A DNA stretch of 31,764 bases, taken from the NCBI GenBank assembly GCA_001970855.1, contig LSSN01002208.1, forward strand, positions 1 to 31,764, written 5' to 3'. The stretch's first letter is position 1. Every line of letters starts with the position of its first letter. The notes beneath the pieces are model-generated. The model was given only the letters and a program-made list of their open reading frames with translations. It searched no databases and was not told the DNA's origin. This DNA comes from Smittium culicis (Eukaryota; Kickxellomycota; Harpellomycetes; Harpellales; Legeriomycetaceae). Of the stretch, positions 10,193-21,288 are shown in pieces. Made by a program: the position numbers and the translations under genes.

Positions 10193-11287
10193 CTATTTTT
10201 TGGAATTGTCGATTGCTTGTTGGAGTAGGTTTTTCTTTGCAAGCTCTTTAATTAATAGCATGATCATGGGAACGAAATTGTGTTTTCTTCTAGCATTTTC
10301 AATCGAGTAGTTTTGTAATTTACAGTTTTGTAGATGTAGCTTATTTTCGATTACTAGTTTTTCGTTAGTTAGGCGAGAAATGCTATTTGAGATTTCATCT
10401 GCTATGTTTTGTGGAGAGGCGCCGTTGTTATTTATTTCAAGTTGCTGGAGCTTTGTTTGAAGAGCGCTAATATCTGAGGAGATCTGCTCTAGTCGTGAAT
10501 TGTAAGAAATCCTACAGTCTTTTGTTAACGCCATCAAATTAAACCTAATATCAAAGCCATCACCAATACTGCTAATTTTGTGTTTAATGTCAAAAAGAGC
10601 ATCGTTTATCCAACCGAGGGGGAGATCAGCAGATCTATTTGGGTCTGATACTAATATTGGCCCATTTGACAACCCATCTAGTTTGTAAGTTAAGTTATTG
10701 AAAGGGATGTAAGCGACAAAATGAAACAAATCGTTATCTTTGGAATCATCGCTATGATCATCATTGTCTTTTTCTATCAGTTGCTGGCGCGCAAAGCTGT
10801 TATGCACTTGACGAATGACTTCACTATTAGAAAGAACAAGGCCACGGGAATGTGGGTCTAATTGCTGCATGAAATCTTTGAGATTAGCTAATTCTGGGCC
10901 CAACTCGATTTGATCGTGATTCAGCAGTATTGATAAAAGAGCTTGTGTTGCGCAGGCGTTTTGTACAATCTGTTTAATGAATATTGGCTGGTTGCTATCT
11001 GATCTATCCTCATAGGAATTTGAGATTTCGCTTGATTGTTTGTTATTTTCCCATTTGAACAAAAATACAATACCGTATACTTGACTAGATATATATAGAA
11101 ATGAAGTTAAGATTTAAATATTTTAAAATTAAAACTGAAATGATGAATCATACTCTAGCGTAGAAAAGTCATCGTCAAGAGTATATATTTCTTCGACCTG
11201 AACTCCTTTGACACCCATGTTACCAATTAGCTCAGTAAATACTCCAGGATCGCTCTCGATCAAGCACCAATTACCACCTTCTTCCAT
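10193..11287 (-). CDS. UCHL5: Ubiquitin C-terminal hydrolase, UCH37/UCHL5 type (two exons)
   Basis: Cysteine protease of family C12 that trims ubiquitin chains at the 26S proteasome and, in many eukaryotes, at INO80. Model: exon 1 11287-11154, intron 11153-11085 (GTATGA...CTAG, 69 nt), exon 2 11084-10193; 341 aa against 329 in human UCHL5. Exon 1 gives [20 protein letters not shown], nearly the family signature, and joins in frame to [12 protein letters not shown]. The catalytic set is complete: Gln83, Cys89 in QNACATQA, His166 in FHFVAYIP and Asp181 in KLDG. The crossover-loop region has [16 protein letters not shown] followed by an acidic Asp-rich stretch (about 150-163). The C-terminal ULD helix [18 protein letters not shown] is present, but the chain stops soon after it, without the Lys-rich tail that binds Rpn13 in animals. 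An annotation lacking exon 1 would have to start at a non-ATG codon. Orthologous to S. pombe Uch2 by inference. Confidence 0.92.
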
Positions 11288-12142
11288 TGTTACTCTCTAA
11301 ATTGATTTCGTCTTTAATATATCTATTTTGATTTTTTTAAAAAAATGTATATTAGGAAACAAAGAAACAGTTAAATATAGCTGTAAAAACCTTTTGTATG
11401 ATTCCTAAAGCATAATAGTTTCCAACAACAAAATAAATGATATTATTAGCCTACAAAACATATAGGTTATAGAATCTAGCCATCTATTCGCTGTGTATCT
11501 ATATTGGCTATAGTATTTAGCCAGTGACAGAAATAGAACAAGCATAACTCGCATTCATTGGCTATTCTCGATTCCTTATTTATAGCTATTATATACAGGC
11601 TAAAAAAAAAAGAGAAAACTCATAAAAAGTATGAGTATAATCAAGAAAAGTAGCTGAAAATAATTTTACTACAGCTTAATCTATTAAAATACATCAACAG
11701 TAAATCAAATTAACATTCTTACTAATAAAAATTAATATTGAGTAGCTCCTTTACCACCATTAAATGATTTTTATAAAGAAATTTATTTGGTAAGAGTAAT
11801 TTTTTCATTTATTTATTGCTTTAATAAACATAATCCTATTTTTTCAAGGAGTGGTATACCATCTACCGTTTCGCTCATAAATTATTAAAAATCAATTTTC
11901 AAAAAGTTAACTGTTTATAATTCTAGTAAGATATTTATAGATTTTTCTTTAGCAAAAATAGTATTCCAGGCATAAAATTTTATAACTTGTATTTCTTCTT
12001 CAAAATAAAAAAGACTTTTTATATATTCAAAAGAAACTCAAAGTCATGTAAAAAAACTGTGTAGTTCATAAATTAGCGAGTTAATAAATGGTAAACTATG
12101 TTAGTACTAATCGATCTCAATAGAGCTAAGATCAATTTATAT
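11288..12142. other. Gene-free region upstream of the UCH gene
   Basis: About 850 bp of AT-rich DNA between the UCH start and the end of the DIRS-like relic. It must hold the UCH promoter. GGCTAT/ATAGCC words recur at 11450-11600. No ORF, RNA gene or clear promoter element stands out. Confidence 0.5.
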
Positions 12143-12170
12143 ATTACTTCGGAGAGGAAACATATTAAGT
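12143..12170 (-). repeat. Inverted terminal repeat, 3' end of DIRS-like relic
   Basis: Reverse complement ACTTAATATGTTTCCTCTCC + GAAGTAAT pairs with 16146-16174. It lies 9 bp beyond the stop codon of the recombinase fossil. Confidence 0.75.
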
Positions 12171-12179
12171 TAGTACAAA

Positions 12180-12332
12180 TTATAAAGTCGGCTCCGTCAA
12201 ATTAATTGAAGAATTTCTTGAGAGTCGATAATATGTATCGAAAATATTATAGTCAAGCCAGAAGGAATGTGATAATATTTTATCTTTCGATATTCAGTAG
12301 TTAGCAGCTAGGTTGGCTTCAATCACTCTTTC
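12180..12332 (-). pseudogene. Tyrosine recombinase C-terminal fossil of DIRS-like element
   Basis: 51 codons in one frame with a single internal stop. ERVIEANLAANY, then the stop, then ISKDKILSHSFWLDYN, then IFDTYYRLSRNSSINL, ending in TAA. This is the standard end of DIRS-type YR proteins: an RAxGxTLAA-like helix, then HxxW (here HSFW) and the catalytic Tyr in the F-x-x-(Y/F)YRL motif. Sequence upstream to about 12700 is probably more of the domain but is too shifted to read with confidence. Confidence 0.75.
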
Positions 12333-13699
12333 CTTTTGTATCGGTGTAATGGATTGCGGCATACTAAGTCTGAATTCGACTTAATGTATCTCGTAATTCT
12401 ATCGTCATATCAAGGCTTTGATTTAACATTAATCATCTCAGCAGCCTATTTATTAACCACTTTCTATTGATAGTATACGCGGTCTGGAAAAAAGAAGATT
12501 TGATCTTTTCTTTGAATGCTTTATTTACAATTACTGGACATAATATCAGATCGGTGTGTGAAGCTATTAGGCATCGTTTTTCGATTTATCTACAAGATAG
12601 ATATGCTTTGGAAGCAACTATAATAAGGTTTTGCACTGTTTGGCTAATGCGGAAACGTAAATCGCCAATCCTGTAAATATCTTTAGCCCCGAGAAATCCA
12701 GTCACGACTAGAACCCAATATTACTTTGAAGTCAGTTGCTTGGTTAAAATTTTGGGAGAAGCTACATATTATCTAAATAGATCCAGAATCGATGAAATAG
12801 TTAGAACCTTCTTAGATCTGATCGATTTGTCATCCAATACCTTTGCGAACTCGGAATATTGGATGATTTGATAATTCAGATATATTATCATATATATTTA
12901 ATATAGCAGATTTATAAGCCTTTATGGATCTTACCTTCGGCATATCATCGGTAGAAATTTCAATCAGATAGCTTATTATTTGGAGCGATAAAATGAGCGT
13001 TGATATCTCGTTTGAGATCCGTCAGCCTAGAAAGAGCTGCTGGACAGAACTGTATCTAGATCCACGTCATACACTTCGTTTGTTAAAAAGGATACAATAA
13101 AAAACGTAAGCGACGAGGCTTTGGGTTTCGAGGTAATATAGCTGATACTATATGCCATCAAGAGCTAGTACTTTTTTTTCCAAGAGTGATGATTACCCGC
13201 TTTTCGTGCCTTGGTTCACTAATGCTGTTTAACATAGCAGAGACCGAGATACAGAGAGGGAAATCAGGTCCGATAAACATGTTGCTTATTTTCAAATCGA
13301 TGTCGTTAATTTCATTGTAAACCGTTCCCTGCACACGTTATTTATGGCCTGTTCCATTAGTTTTGACGACGGGAAAATGTATAGATTTTTGTATCCTGAA
13401 AATTTGAAGGCCAGTTAATTATTTCCTAGATTCAGTTTTTCCATGAACCAGCTATAATATTACTTCAATTTCTTGTTCTGGTGAGAAAATAATAATTCCA
13501 ATTCGTGGATTTCGTGAATCTTGTTGAGTTTTTCGGATGCTCGTAAGGCAGAGGCCATTTTTTTTGAACATTCTGTCTGTGATTTCCTCCTATGGACTCA
13601 GAGCTTATAGTAAATATGTCATTTGTGGACAAGTGTTGGTCTTAAAGTTTTTTATCAGATTTTCTCGTTATTTCTCAGATGTTCTGGTCAATTCGTTGT

Positions 13700-13926
13700 T
13701 CTATATTTCATAAAATATGCGATTGTGTTTGTGTTTTTTGAATATGAAAATCTGAATGTCCTATTACCATTATCAGTCTGAGAGCATACAGTACTTTCAG
13801 CAGTTTCTTGGAGTTTATGCGAAACTTTGCTTGGGTGGACTTGAAGGATCTTGAGTAAATAATTTTACCTACCAAAATCTGCCATCCTGAGTCGCTGGAG
13901 TCTGTGAAAATATCCATTTCCGACAT
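13700..13926 (-). pseudogene. RNase H fossil of DIRS-like element
   Basis: MDIFTDSSDSGWQI starts the RNase H fold: the (F/I)TDASxxGWG motif with the first catalytic Asp. RINSKKLLKVLYALRL follows at the HINxKELLAVxxAL motif with its Glu replaced by Lys. After a frameshift, NTIAYFMKYR matches the SDNTTTxAYxxKxG block. The order and spacing are those of DIRS/Ngaro RNase H. The loss of Glu and the frameshift show it is inactive. Confidence 0.75.
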
Positions 13927-14049
13927 CTTTGGCTATGGCAAGAGATCGTTCTATGATATCAGTTGGATTTTCAAAAACAATAGGTTTTGTATTTAGGGTT
14001 TCGTCTGTGTCACTGTCGACGTCCACGACTTTATTTTCGATAGAGATGA

Positions 14050-14625
14050 GTTTTTGAGCTCCAAAAGACGATGTAGTATAAGAAGACCAGAAAGAAGAGC
14101 TATTTACATCGACTGAGCTTTCCCTATAAATATTGCAAGAAATCTCAACATCGTTTGACCAGCATTCAGTATTTTGCTGACATCACGTCAAAGGTCTCGG
14201 ATCTTGGTTTATGGAACCTTCAGAGACATATCACTAGTGTTTATAATATTACCCAGGTGTGCGATAGAAAATTATGATGATTTCGACGACTTCTCGTCGT
14301 TGATCTTAAATCCAAGCTCCCATAACTTGGGGGGTATATCCTGCATGTTTTTTTCCCGCACTAAACCTCTTGGGAATTTTCCATGACCTAAAGATCGCCC
14401 ATGTAAGCAGATATTCGAGTCAATTGGAATCTGTTCCATATTATAACTAGTCGCAGGATCTTGGTAAAAACCAATGGGCTCAGTAATATCTCGTATTTTA
14501 GAAAACGGAACTAGAAAAAACTGCGATTGCGGTGATAAAGGATGTTTTTGTGGGATTTATTGCATACCATAATGTGCATAATGACAATTCGAAGGTCCAA
14601 AAGCGTGATATATCCCTTCATTTGG
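14050..14625 (-). pseudogene. Reverse transcriptase fossil of DIRS-like element
   Basis: Several blocks in correct order. METLTSICRKIQ and LLDLRIVIMHI (to 14571) form the first catalytic Asp region. YMGDL (14405-14391) stands where YxDD should be. One 88-codon frame with four stops (14313-14050) starts GFKINDEKS and includes IINTSDMSLKVP, LRFLAIFIGKAQSM and LHRLLELKN. These match the thumb/connection order of DIRS RT (GFxIN-EKS, EFLGFxI-T-M-L-VP, LASxIGK). Plus-strand ORFs at 14174-14386 and 14542-14814 are antisense shadows of this fossil. Confidence 0.78.
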
Positions 14626-15175
14626 ATTTTACGGCAAATTGAAGTCAGAGTCTCCATATTAAAATTCTTCTCTACAACGTGCAAGTTGAACTTGCGGAAG
14701 CCTAAGGCTGGTCTCAGGCATCCAGTATATTTCGTGATTGTAAACAGTTGGAATAGAGGCCTGGATCCTTTTTCTGTATATCATCGCCAGCTCAGTCCGA
14801 TAGCAAGAATATAAGTAATTCTTTTAGAACTCTTTTGGCCTTGAGGCCCAACTACGCCTTGTAGCGATGCTTTTGAGGCTTCAGCAGTGGTGTTTATAGG
14901 AGCTGCACTTAGCGTGGGCCATTCGAGTACACGAAAAGTCCACCTGATTCTTCAGATTACCAAATTATACTTAATTGATCGGGAGAGTAGGGATTCTGAA
15001 TTCCCTCTCGATTATGTATCGAGTTCATCGGCTGTCTGTTAGTCTTAGCCATTCTGACATAAACATAGCGAGGTGTTCCACATCTGTGAAATCATACTGG
15101 GTCTCTGCTGAGACCACTTACCGCAGCCTCGACCTCTTCCGAGAAAACTTGGCTGGTGGTCTCAGGTCTTGTGAT

Positions 15176-15484
15176 TTATAGAGGCTTCCGCGGTTTTTTC
15201 AGAATTAGCGACCTAAGCCGTAATGTAGTTGCTGCTGATCGAATTCTAGTAGTTTGAGATTTGTTGGAACTTTCAAAAGGGCTGAAAACGTTGACGCTTC
15301 GCTTCTGGTTATTTATTAATGAACCGTTCAACGCCTCTTGGTTAACCAGACGTTTGAAATCTGGGTCGACGAGCTGTTTAGTTTTTTCTGTAAGTTTGAG
15401 CCCCTTATGGAGGTTATACAACCTCGACTGAGCTAATTTAACGGCATCTTCCAATAATAGAGCTCTCACAGTGCTCGCAAACAT
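15176..15484 (-). pseudogene. Gag-like fragment of DIRS-like element
   Basis: A 102-codon open frame, MFASTVRALLLEDAVKLAQ at its start, with a basic tail rich in Arg/Ser/Thr. A helical LLL-(R/E)DAxxLAxxR segment followed by basic sequence is usual for DIRS gag proteins, and the position between the 5' end and the RT fits. Recognition is by layout and composition, so confidence is moderate. Confidence 0.5.
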
Positions 15485-15993
15485 AATTCCAGGATATTTA
15501 GATGTGTTGAGTCCAGGATTTTCATGGTTTCTTCGGTCGAAAAAGTAGTCAATCAGTCTGGTTTATTTAGCCAGAGTTACTTGAATTCCATATAGGGGTA
15601 TGTTAGCATTCATCACCGCACTCGATGTTGGGTCGTTCAATGGGGGGTGGGCCGTAGTTCATAGATCTAGTTCTTGGGCAATTATTTATTGCAATCTTGC
15701 AGTCTTCTGTTATTTGTAAGCGGATGAAGTCATCTTTAATTTATAGGAATGCCTCAGTGAGTTATGAGTACCTGTCAAATCTTTCACTGGGATTCTGGTT
15801 GTGACATATGGGACCTCTAGTTCCTGGTTTCTCTCGAATTTTTAAGATGTTTTTGTACCAGTTCGATAAAAATCTTTGATTTTGGTTGACTGGAGCTTGA
15901 GTTTCATCTATTTTTTTTATCGATAATGTTTGAAGGAAATGAAGTTTTAATTATTCTTGTGTATAAAAATTTTTAAAGTGTAAATCTTTATGC

Positions 15994-16176
15994 TGGTAGA
16001 GAACCTTTGTGAAAGAAAAGATGATAAGGATAACATGGTTGCGTATTTTACTGTTTATACCAATAAAAAATTTTATAGTTCATTTAATTCTCTATTTTTA
16101 TTGGCTTTTAATTTTCGGTATAGTTTTATTCAAGAAGATGATAACACTTAATATGTCTCCTCTCTGAAGTATAATG
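15994..16176 (-). repeat. 5' terminal segment of DIRS-like relic (right copy)
   Basis: Aligns over its length with 2519-2697, same orientation. Contains the inverted terminal repeat (16146-16174) that pairs with 12143-12170. Short indels separate the two copies, as expected for old insertions. Confidence 0.65.
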
Positions 16177-17680
16177 TATCAATTTTAATGGTAAAACTTA
16201 CTTTACCGTATAAAACCTTACTAAAACTTGATATATAATTTTAACTGGCCTAATGTTTCGAGAAATATTTAACTGCTAATTTTAATATAATAAAATAATT
16301 TTTTAAATTATTATACGACAGTTACTAGAATTTTTTTGGATTTTAATAGTTATAAATTTTAACCGATAAATGATTTCTTTAATTGATACAATGGGGCCTT
16401 AAGATTTTGATTGAGTTTCATTCTATCTAAAGGTCATCACTAATGTTGCTAATTTATTTATTAGATATTATTTTTTATACAATTAAGGAGGCCGTAATTC
16501 GATTCTAAGTTTTGTGGCACTTATTCGAAATTTACAGCGCGGATTATTTCGAGAATCTGAGGCAACTCTATTAATTTTTTTCTATTTACGCGAGTTGATT
16601 TAATAATAAAAGTAGTTTAATAAATATATAGAATATAGTATCCAATTCAATCAATAATTACGATTTACCCGAATTGGCAAAGTCATAGGTAGTAAAATAA
16701 AAAACTTCTTTTAAGAGCCTCCAACTTAGTAATTTCATTAGTAACTTATATATCTTTTATAATTGTATTCGTTTTTATGACACTAATATCAAATATAGGC
16801 TATTAAAACACAGATGATTATATATTGAAAAGATAGTTGTATTTGGAGATTTTGAACAGATGCTAGAATTTTGGGTAGAACCATATCAATTTCTGCTTTG
16901 TCTTTTCAATTTGAATTATTAATTTTTTTTAGCTGCTTTTTAGTCAATTGAGGTATTAAAATTCTAGGGCCGAGGGTGTATTGGCTTGCAGGAGATATGT
17001 AGATAGTGGTGATAACAATTAGCGACTATAAAATTCTTACGGGATGATCGGCGATAAAATATTTATAATGATACTAAACCGTAGCGATAATAAAATATAG
17101 TGAGCTGCAGCTACGAAGTTCAAACATAAGACTGAGTAACGAAGTATAGCTCAAGCCAATAGTTATTAAGTATCTTAAGTAAGAGCAAAAGAGCTACAGC
17201 GATTCGCTAAAAAAAAAAAAGATATAAGATCAAATAACAAATACTAAACATTATCATCGAATCATAATGCACAATGGCAAAGGAATTAAGTAAACAAGAG
17301 AAGCGATTTGTAGTCACCAAAAAAATATTTTTAGTGATGAGGAAGAGGAAATTTTAACGAAAAGTTACTGGATTAGTAATGATTTAAATCTAAAAAAAAA
17401 AAAGAAAAACAAAGTTAAAAACGAATAGCAGAAGCAGCAGTTTGGACTCAAATATAGGTATAAGATATAAGTAACGTACAATTAATGGCCAAACCCCATT
17501 CAAAAGTTGTTTAGCTACCGTCTCAAATTTATTAATTAGATTTTTAAATATCTATCTTTTAAATCGTTCAATCCCAAGTCTTCTTGCCATACCTATCTTT
17601 TAATTCAACACTTTATTTTATAGTTGCTTAATACATTTTTGTCAGTTGGCTTTTTTTTTTTATAAGCCCACTGATCAATA
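16177..17680. other. Gene-free region upstream of SET1
   Basis: 1.5 kb with no gene I can support. A purine-rich stretch at 17160-17440 has A-runs of 10-12. It includes short broken frames (such as MAKELSKQEKRFVVTKK from 17275) without recognisable domain or splice-linked continuation. A T-run (17651-17660) about 20 bp before the SET1 start codon probably belongs to its promoter or 5' UTR. Confidence 0.5.
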
Positions 17681-20600
17681 ATGTCCAATAATGATTACAA
17701 TCATTTACTTCCGAATACCTCTATAATTGATAACGGTAATAAATGTAAAACCAGAAATTCCTTTTCATCTTCGTCCTCAAAGAACCCAAGCAATAATTTA
17801 AGCTCACGAGACAGGTCGAACTTAAATATCGCAGAAAAAATTGTAACACATAACAATTCAGCCATCTATAAATTAAAAGCCTCTAGAAATGATCCTCGAA
17901 ACTCTAAAAACTATTTAAAATTAAGGAGTCTCATCCCAAATCCTTACGTTTTAAATGCCACAAGTTTTAAGGTATCCCATCCTTTTCAATTCAATATATT
18001 ATTAATAATTTTGAATATAAACTTAATTTCTAGCTATAGTCACTTCGTTATTTTTATTTTTGAACAAATCATGTTATGCCATTATATTAAATTTTTTATA
18101 GAAAGATAGACATACCGTTCAAAAATCTCCAAACTTTGGTCTAGTCTTTTTTAATTTATCCCCTTTAGTCACAACTGAGCAAATACATAACCAATTCGAT
18201 GACTTTGGTTATATATCAAAGATTCATTTAGCCCGTGATCCTTCAACTGGAATGAGCTTGGGGATTTCTTTAATTGAGTTTGGATATCTAAACGAGGCAG
18301 ATTCCCCTCGTGAATCCGCAATGAACGCTTTTAAAAATTTAGACTTTTTGACCTCTAGATTTCCTGGCTCAAAAATCCAAGTTAATGTCCTAGGTTTGTA
18401 ACGAACTTATATTATGTTCCTTTTTTTCCTTTCTGAAGATGTATCAATATTTAGCGTTCTTAATTATTAATTTAATATTAATATATAAATCTTTTATATA
18501 AAAAAAATTCTACACAGATTTATACAATAAATTAATAAAACAATCAATTTCAATTAATTCGCCTGAAATACCTCCTGAAAACTCAAAACTCAATTCATCC
18601 CAAATTCGTTCTCAAAAAGATATTATCTCAGAAAAGGAATTTGATATTTTTGAAGCGCTTAGTCTTAAACAAACAGAATTCAAAAACTCTTCCGCCGAAA
18701 TTTCCCCTCCCTTCAAAAAGTTTATACCAAAAGAGGATAGACATGCTTTGAAATTTAATACAAAATTAATAAACTCCCAAAATTCTGTCAGCATTTTATC
18801 TAAATATATTAAATCCTACAACCCTGTGTATTTTGTGACTAAAGACCATATTTGGTATATCTTTTTTGGCTCTGAGCGAGAATTGAACCGATTTTTTACG
18901 CTTTTAAAGTACTCAAATTTAAACATTAGCGAGTCTACGTATAAAAAATGCGATCTAGATGATCACTTAACGTTAGACATGCTGATATATGAATCTCTAG
19001 GTAAATTTGTAGCCGATTCTGATCCTAATACCAGATCTCTTCCCTATGATAATCTAAAATCAAAAATAAGTAAAGATATTAAAATTCCTCAAAATATTTC
19101 GCCTGTAAAAAATAAGTTATTAACCAAAACAGATCATCAAAATAATAGTGCCGGTCAACCTTCCACAGATTCATTAGATAGTTTAATAGCTGTAACTGCT
19201 ACCGATATTTCTACTAACAATGGTTTTTTAAATGGTGTATTGTCTGACTTGAAGTACATTCCGCCAACATTCAAAGAACCGTTAAAGATTTTTGAAAAGC
19301 TAAAATCAGAATTTAATGAACCAATATCGTCTAATCTTATTGCCCAGCTTAGCAATTCATTTATTTTGGATATCAAAAGAAAAGTTTTAAGAGGACTAAT
19401 TGAATCTAAGCTGAGCCTTATTATTGACAAAAATAAAACCGAGACAATCAACATTTCAAAAACAGTAACTAAAGAAGAAAAAACAAAGCCCGCATATCCA
19501 CAAATTCCAAGCACTAATATTAACTCTATTCTCCAATCATTACCTGTATTTAGAAAAAATCGAATTAAAGATGCCAATTTGACGACTCTTAAAAAGCGAA
19601 AAATTTCAAGTAGCGATGAAGAAGACAATGCTTTTTATTTACCTGAGAGTGAATCAAAATCTAATATCAATTCCAATTTTAATGGTTTAAGTAGCAACAG
19701 GAAAATAAATAGAAATAAAATTAAGAAGCTAACTGAAAATAAATATTCTTCTGATGAAAAATCTGACCACAGTTCAAATAACCAAGATATCGATAGCTCA
19801 GATATGAGTATGTCTGAGAGCGAAGAAGAGTCTCCAGGTATTGTAAATCAAGTACCCCAAGGTAATAAAAAAACTTCTAGCGTTCTATCAGAATATGCTA
19901 ATTTACCTGATCAGAGCTTGAAAATGTCCTCGTCTTCAATAGATAATCTCATTGCGTCTGAATCTGATCATGTTGAAGGTGGTGCTACCATTGATGATTA
20001 CAATTCCCACGAGTCAAATGATTCAGATTGCAGCACTAATGATGATAGCAATTATATCGCCTCTAAAGAGATTAAAATTAAGTCTATTTCTATTTCTAAG
20101 ATTGGTACAAGGGCTCAAAAGAAAATAATTACGAATACCTCGATATACAAAAATATAAACTCATCTTCCAATTCTGATATTGAAAAGGAGAATTCTTTTA
20201 CTGCCACTAAAAATTATAGAAAAACGAAAAAACTAGATAAAGCTGATGACGAATCGCTTGTTGATATTGATACTCTCGAAACTTATAATGGGCCATTATC
20301 ACGTAACTCTTCTGGATCTGCTAGAACTCAGGGGTATTATAAAATCCCAAAAAGCGAAAAATCAAGATATTTACTTCCTCTGCTATCATGTCTGCATTGG
20401 TCCGCAAATTTTTTCACTTCGCCCAGAACAAACATTTCTATTTTACAAAACATGGAAATTAGTGAAAAAAATAGGCTAGAGATTGAGTCAATTGATGCTA
20501 ATAGCGAAATACTATCATTTTCAAGTTACAAAAACCCATCATTTCAACACATTACCGAGTCCCTTGGTAAATCAAATGGGCTGGACTCTTTAGACTTTAA

Positions 20601-21288
20601 ACACTCCTCATCTACTCATAATTCATCATCAACTTCAAAATCGAGGTCGCATCGAGCAGCTAATAGAAATTTACGCGCTCAACTTAGCGAATATAAACCA
20701 AGTACATTTTCAAGTAGCGAAAATCTTGGTAATTCAACATCTAGAAAAAATGGCGGTCTATCACATGACAAATCACAGGTATCAACACGCAATAGCAGCA
20801 GTGTAAATGTTACAAATGTTTTAAATTTTAATTCTTTAGAATCTAGAAAAAAATCACTATTTTTCGCAAAATCTGGAATTCACGACTATGGCCTTTTTAC
20901 TCGCGAGAACATATACGCAGGCGAGTTTGTTATTGAATACATTGGTGAAATCATAAGATCAAGCCTAGCTGATTTGCGTGAGCATCGCTACCATACCGAA
21001 TATGGGCTGCCTTCGGACTGCTGCTATCTGTTTAGAATTGATAATGAAACCGTAATTGACGCTACGTTAACCGGTAACATTGCTCGCTTTGTCAACCACT
21101 CATGCGATCCTAACTGTATGGCGAAAGTAATTGTCGCCGATGGTTCAAAAAGAATAGGCATTTATGCTAAAACAGATATTGGGATTGGTGATGAAATTAC
21201 TTATGACTATAAATTTAGTGTTGAAGATAGCGAGGATAAGATTCCATGTCTATGCGGAGCGGCAGCTTGTAGAGGATACTTAAATTAG
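17681..21288 (+). CDS. SET1: SET1 histone H3 lysine-4 methyltransferase (COMPASS catalytic subunit), three exons
   Basis: Methylates H3K4 at transcribed genes using SAM. Exons 17681-17971, 18102-18393 and 18518-21288 join in frame (introns of 130 and 124 nt, GTATCC...ATAG and GTTTGT...ACAG) to give 1117 aa. The N-terminal RRM spans about 112-194 (VFFNLSP, then GISLIEFGY, then SKIQVNVL). A second region near 290-330 ([24 protein letters not shown]) may be the Set1-associated RNA-binding fold. A long Ser/Asn-rich linker follows. The N-SET region has [19 protein letters not shown] near 794, the typical fungal Set1 motif. The SET domain spans about 971-1099: HDYGL (983-987), RFVNHSC (1051-1057) and catalytic Tyr in EITYDYKF (Tyr1090). 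The post-SET is CLCG-x-x-x-CRGYLN with Cys1105, 1107 and 1112; the chain ends -LN as in Set1/MLL. Odd: SDCCYLFR where most Set1 proteins read SSYLFR. Length is close to yeast Set1 (1080). Confidence 0.93.
17972..18101 (+). other. SET1 intron 1
   Basis: 130 nt from GTATCC to TTATAG. Removing it joins SFK to [16 protein letters not shown], phase 0, and opens the RRM. Reading through it would give a false 142-aa protein ending at 18109. Confidence 0.85.
18394..18517 (+). other. SET1 intron 2
   Basis: 124 nt from GTTTGT to CTACACAG. Removal joins the RRM end (VNVL) to [10 protein letters not shown] with a split codon (phase 1). Without it the gene would appear to start at 18748 and lose the RRM. 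Confidence 0.85.

Larger units (their letters stand above)
12143..16174 (-). mobile_element. DIRS-like tyrosine-recombinase retrotransposon relic, right copy, 4.0 kb
   Basis: The ends are inverted repeats. Positions 16146-16174 (ACTTAATATGTCTCCTCTCT + GAAGTATAAT) match the reverse complement of 12143-12170 with about two substitutions and one 2-nt gap. Inside, minus-strand protein fossils run in order: gag-like (15484-15176), RT palm with LDLRIVIMHI (14600-14571), the YxDD box degraded to YMGDL (14405-14391), RT thumb (14313-14050), RNase H (13926-13700) and tyrosine recombinase C-terminus (12332-12180). The gag-RT-RH-YR order, presence of a tyrosine recombinase and inverted ends fit the DIRS order and exclude Gypsy, Copia or LINE. 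Internal stops and frameshifts show it is dead. Its 5' end aligns with 2519-2697 of the left relic. Confidence 0.82.

Noticed and set aside
12467..12676. 69-codon plus-strand ORF
   Set aside because: No domain; it overlaps the minus-strand recombinase fossil region of the DIRS-like relic.
14174..14814. Plus-strand ORFs of 70 and 90 codons
   Set aside because: They are antisense to the DIRS reverse transcriptase fossil, whose motifs read on the minus strand.
17681..18109. 142-aa stand-alone protein
   Set aside because: It is SET1 exon 1 read into intron 1; splicing at 17971/18102 continues in frame into the RRM.
18748..21288. SET1 starting at the Met at 18748
   Set aside because: The frame is open back to 18518 and joins by a good splice to RRM-coding exons, so this Met is internal.
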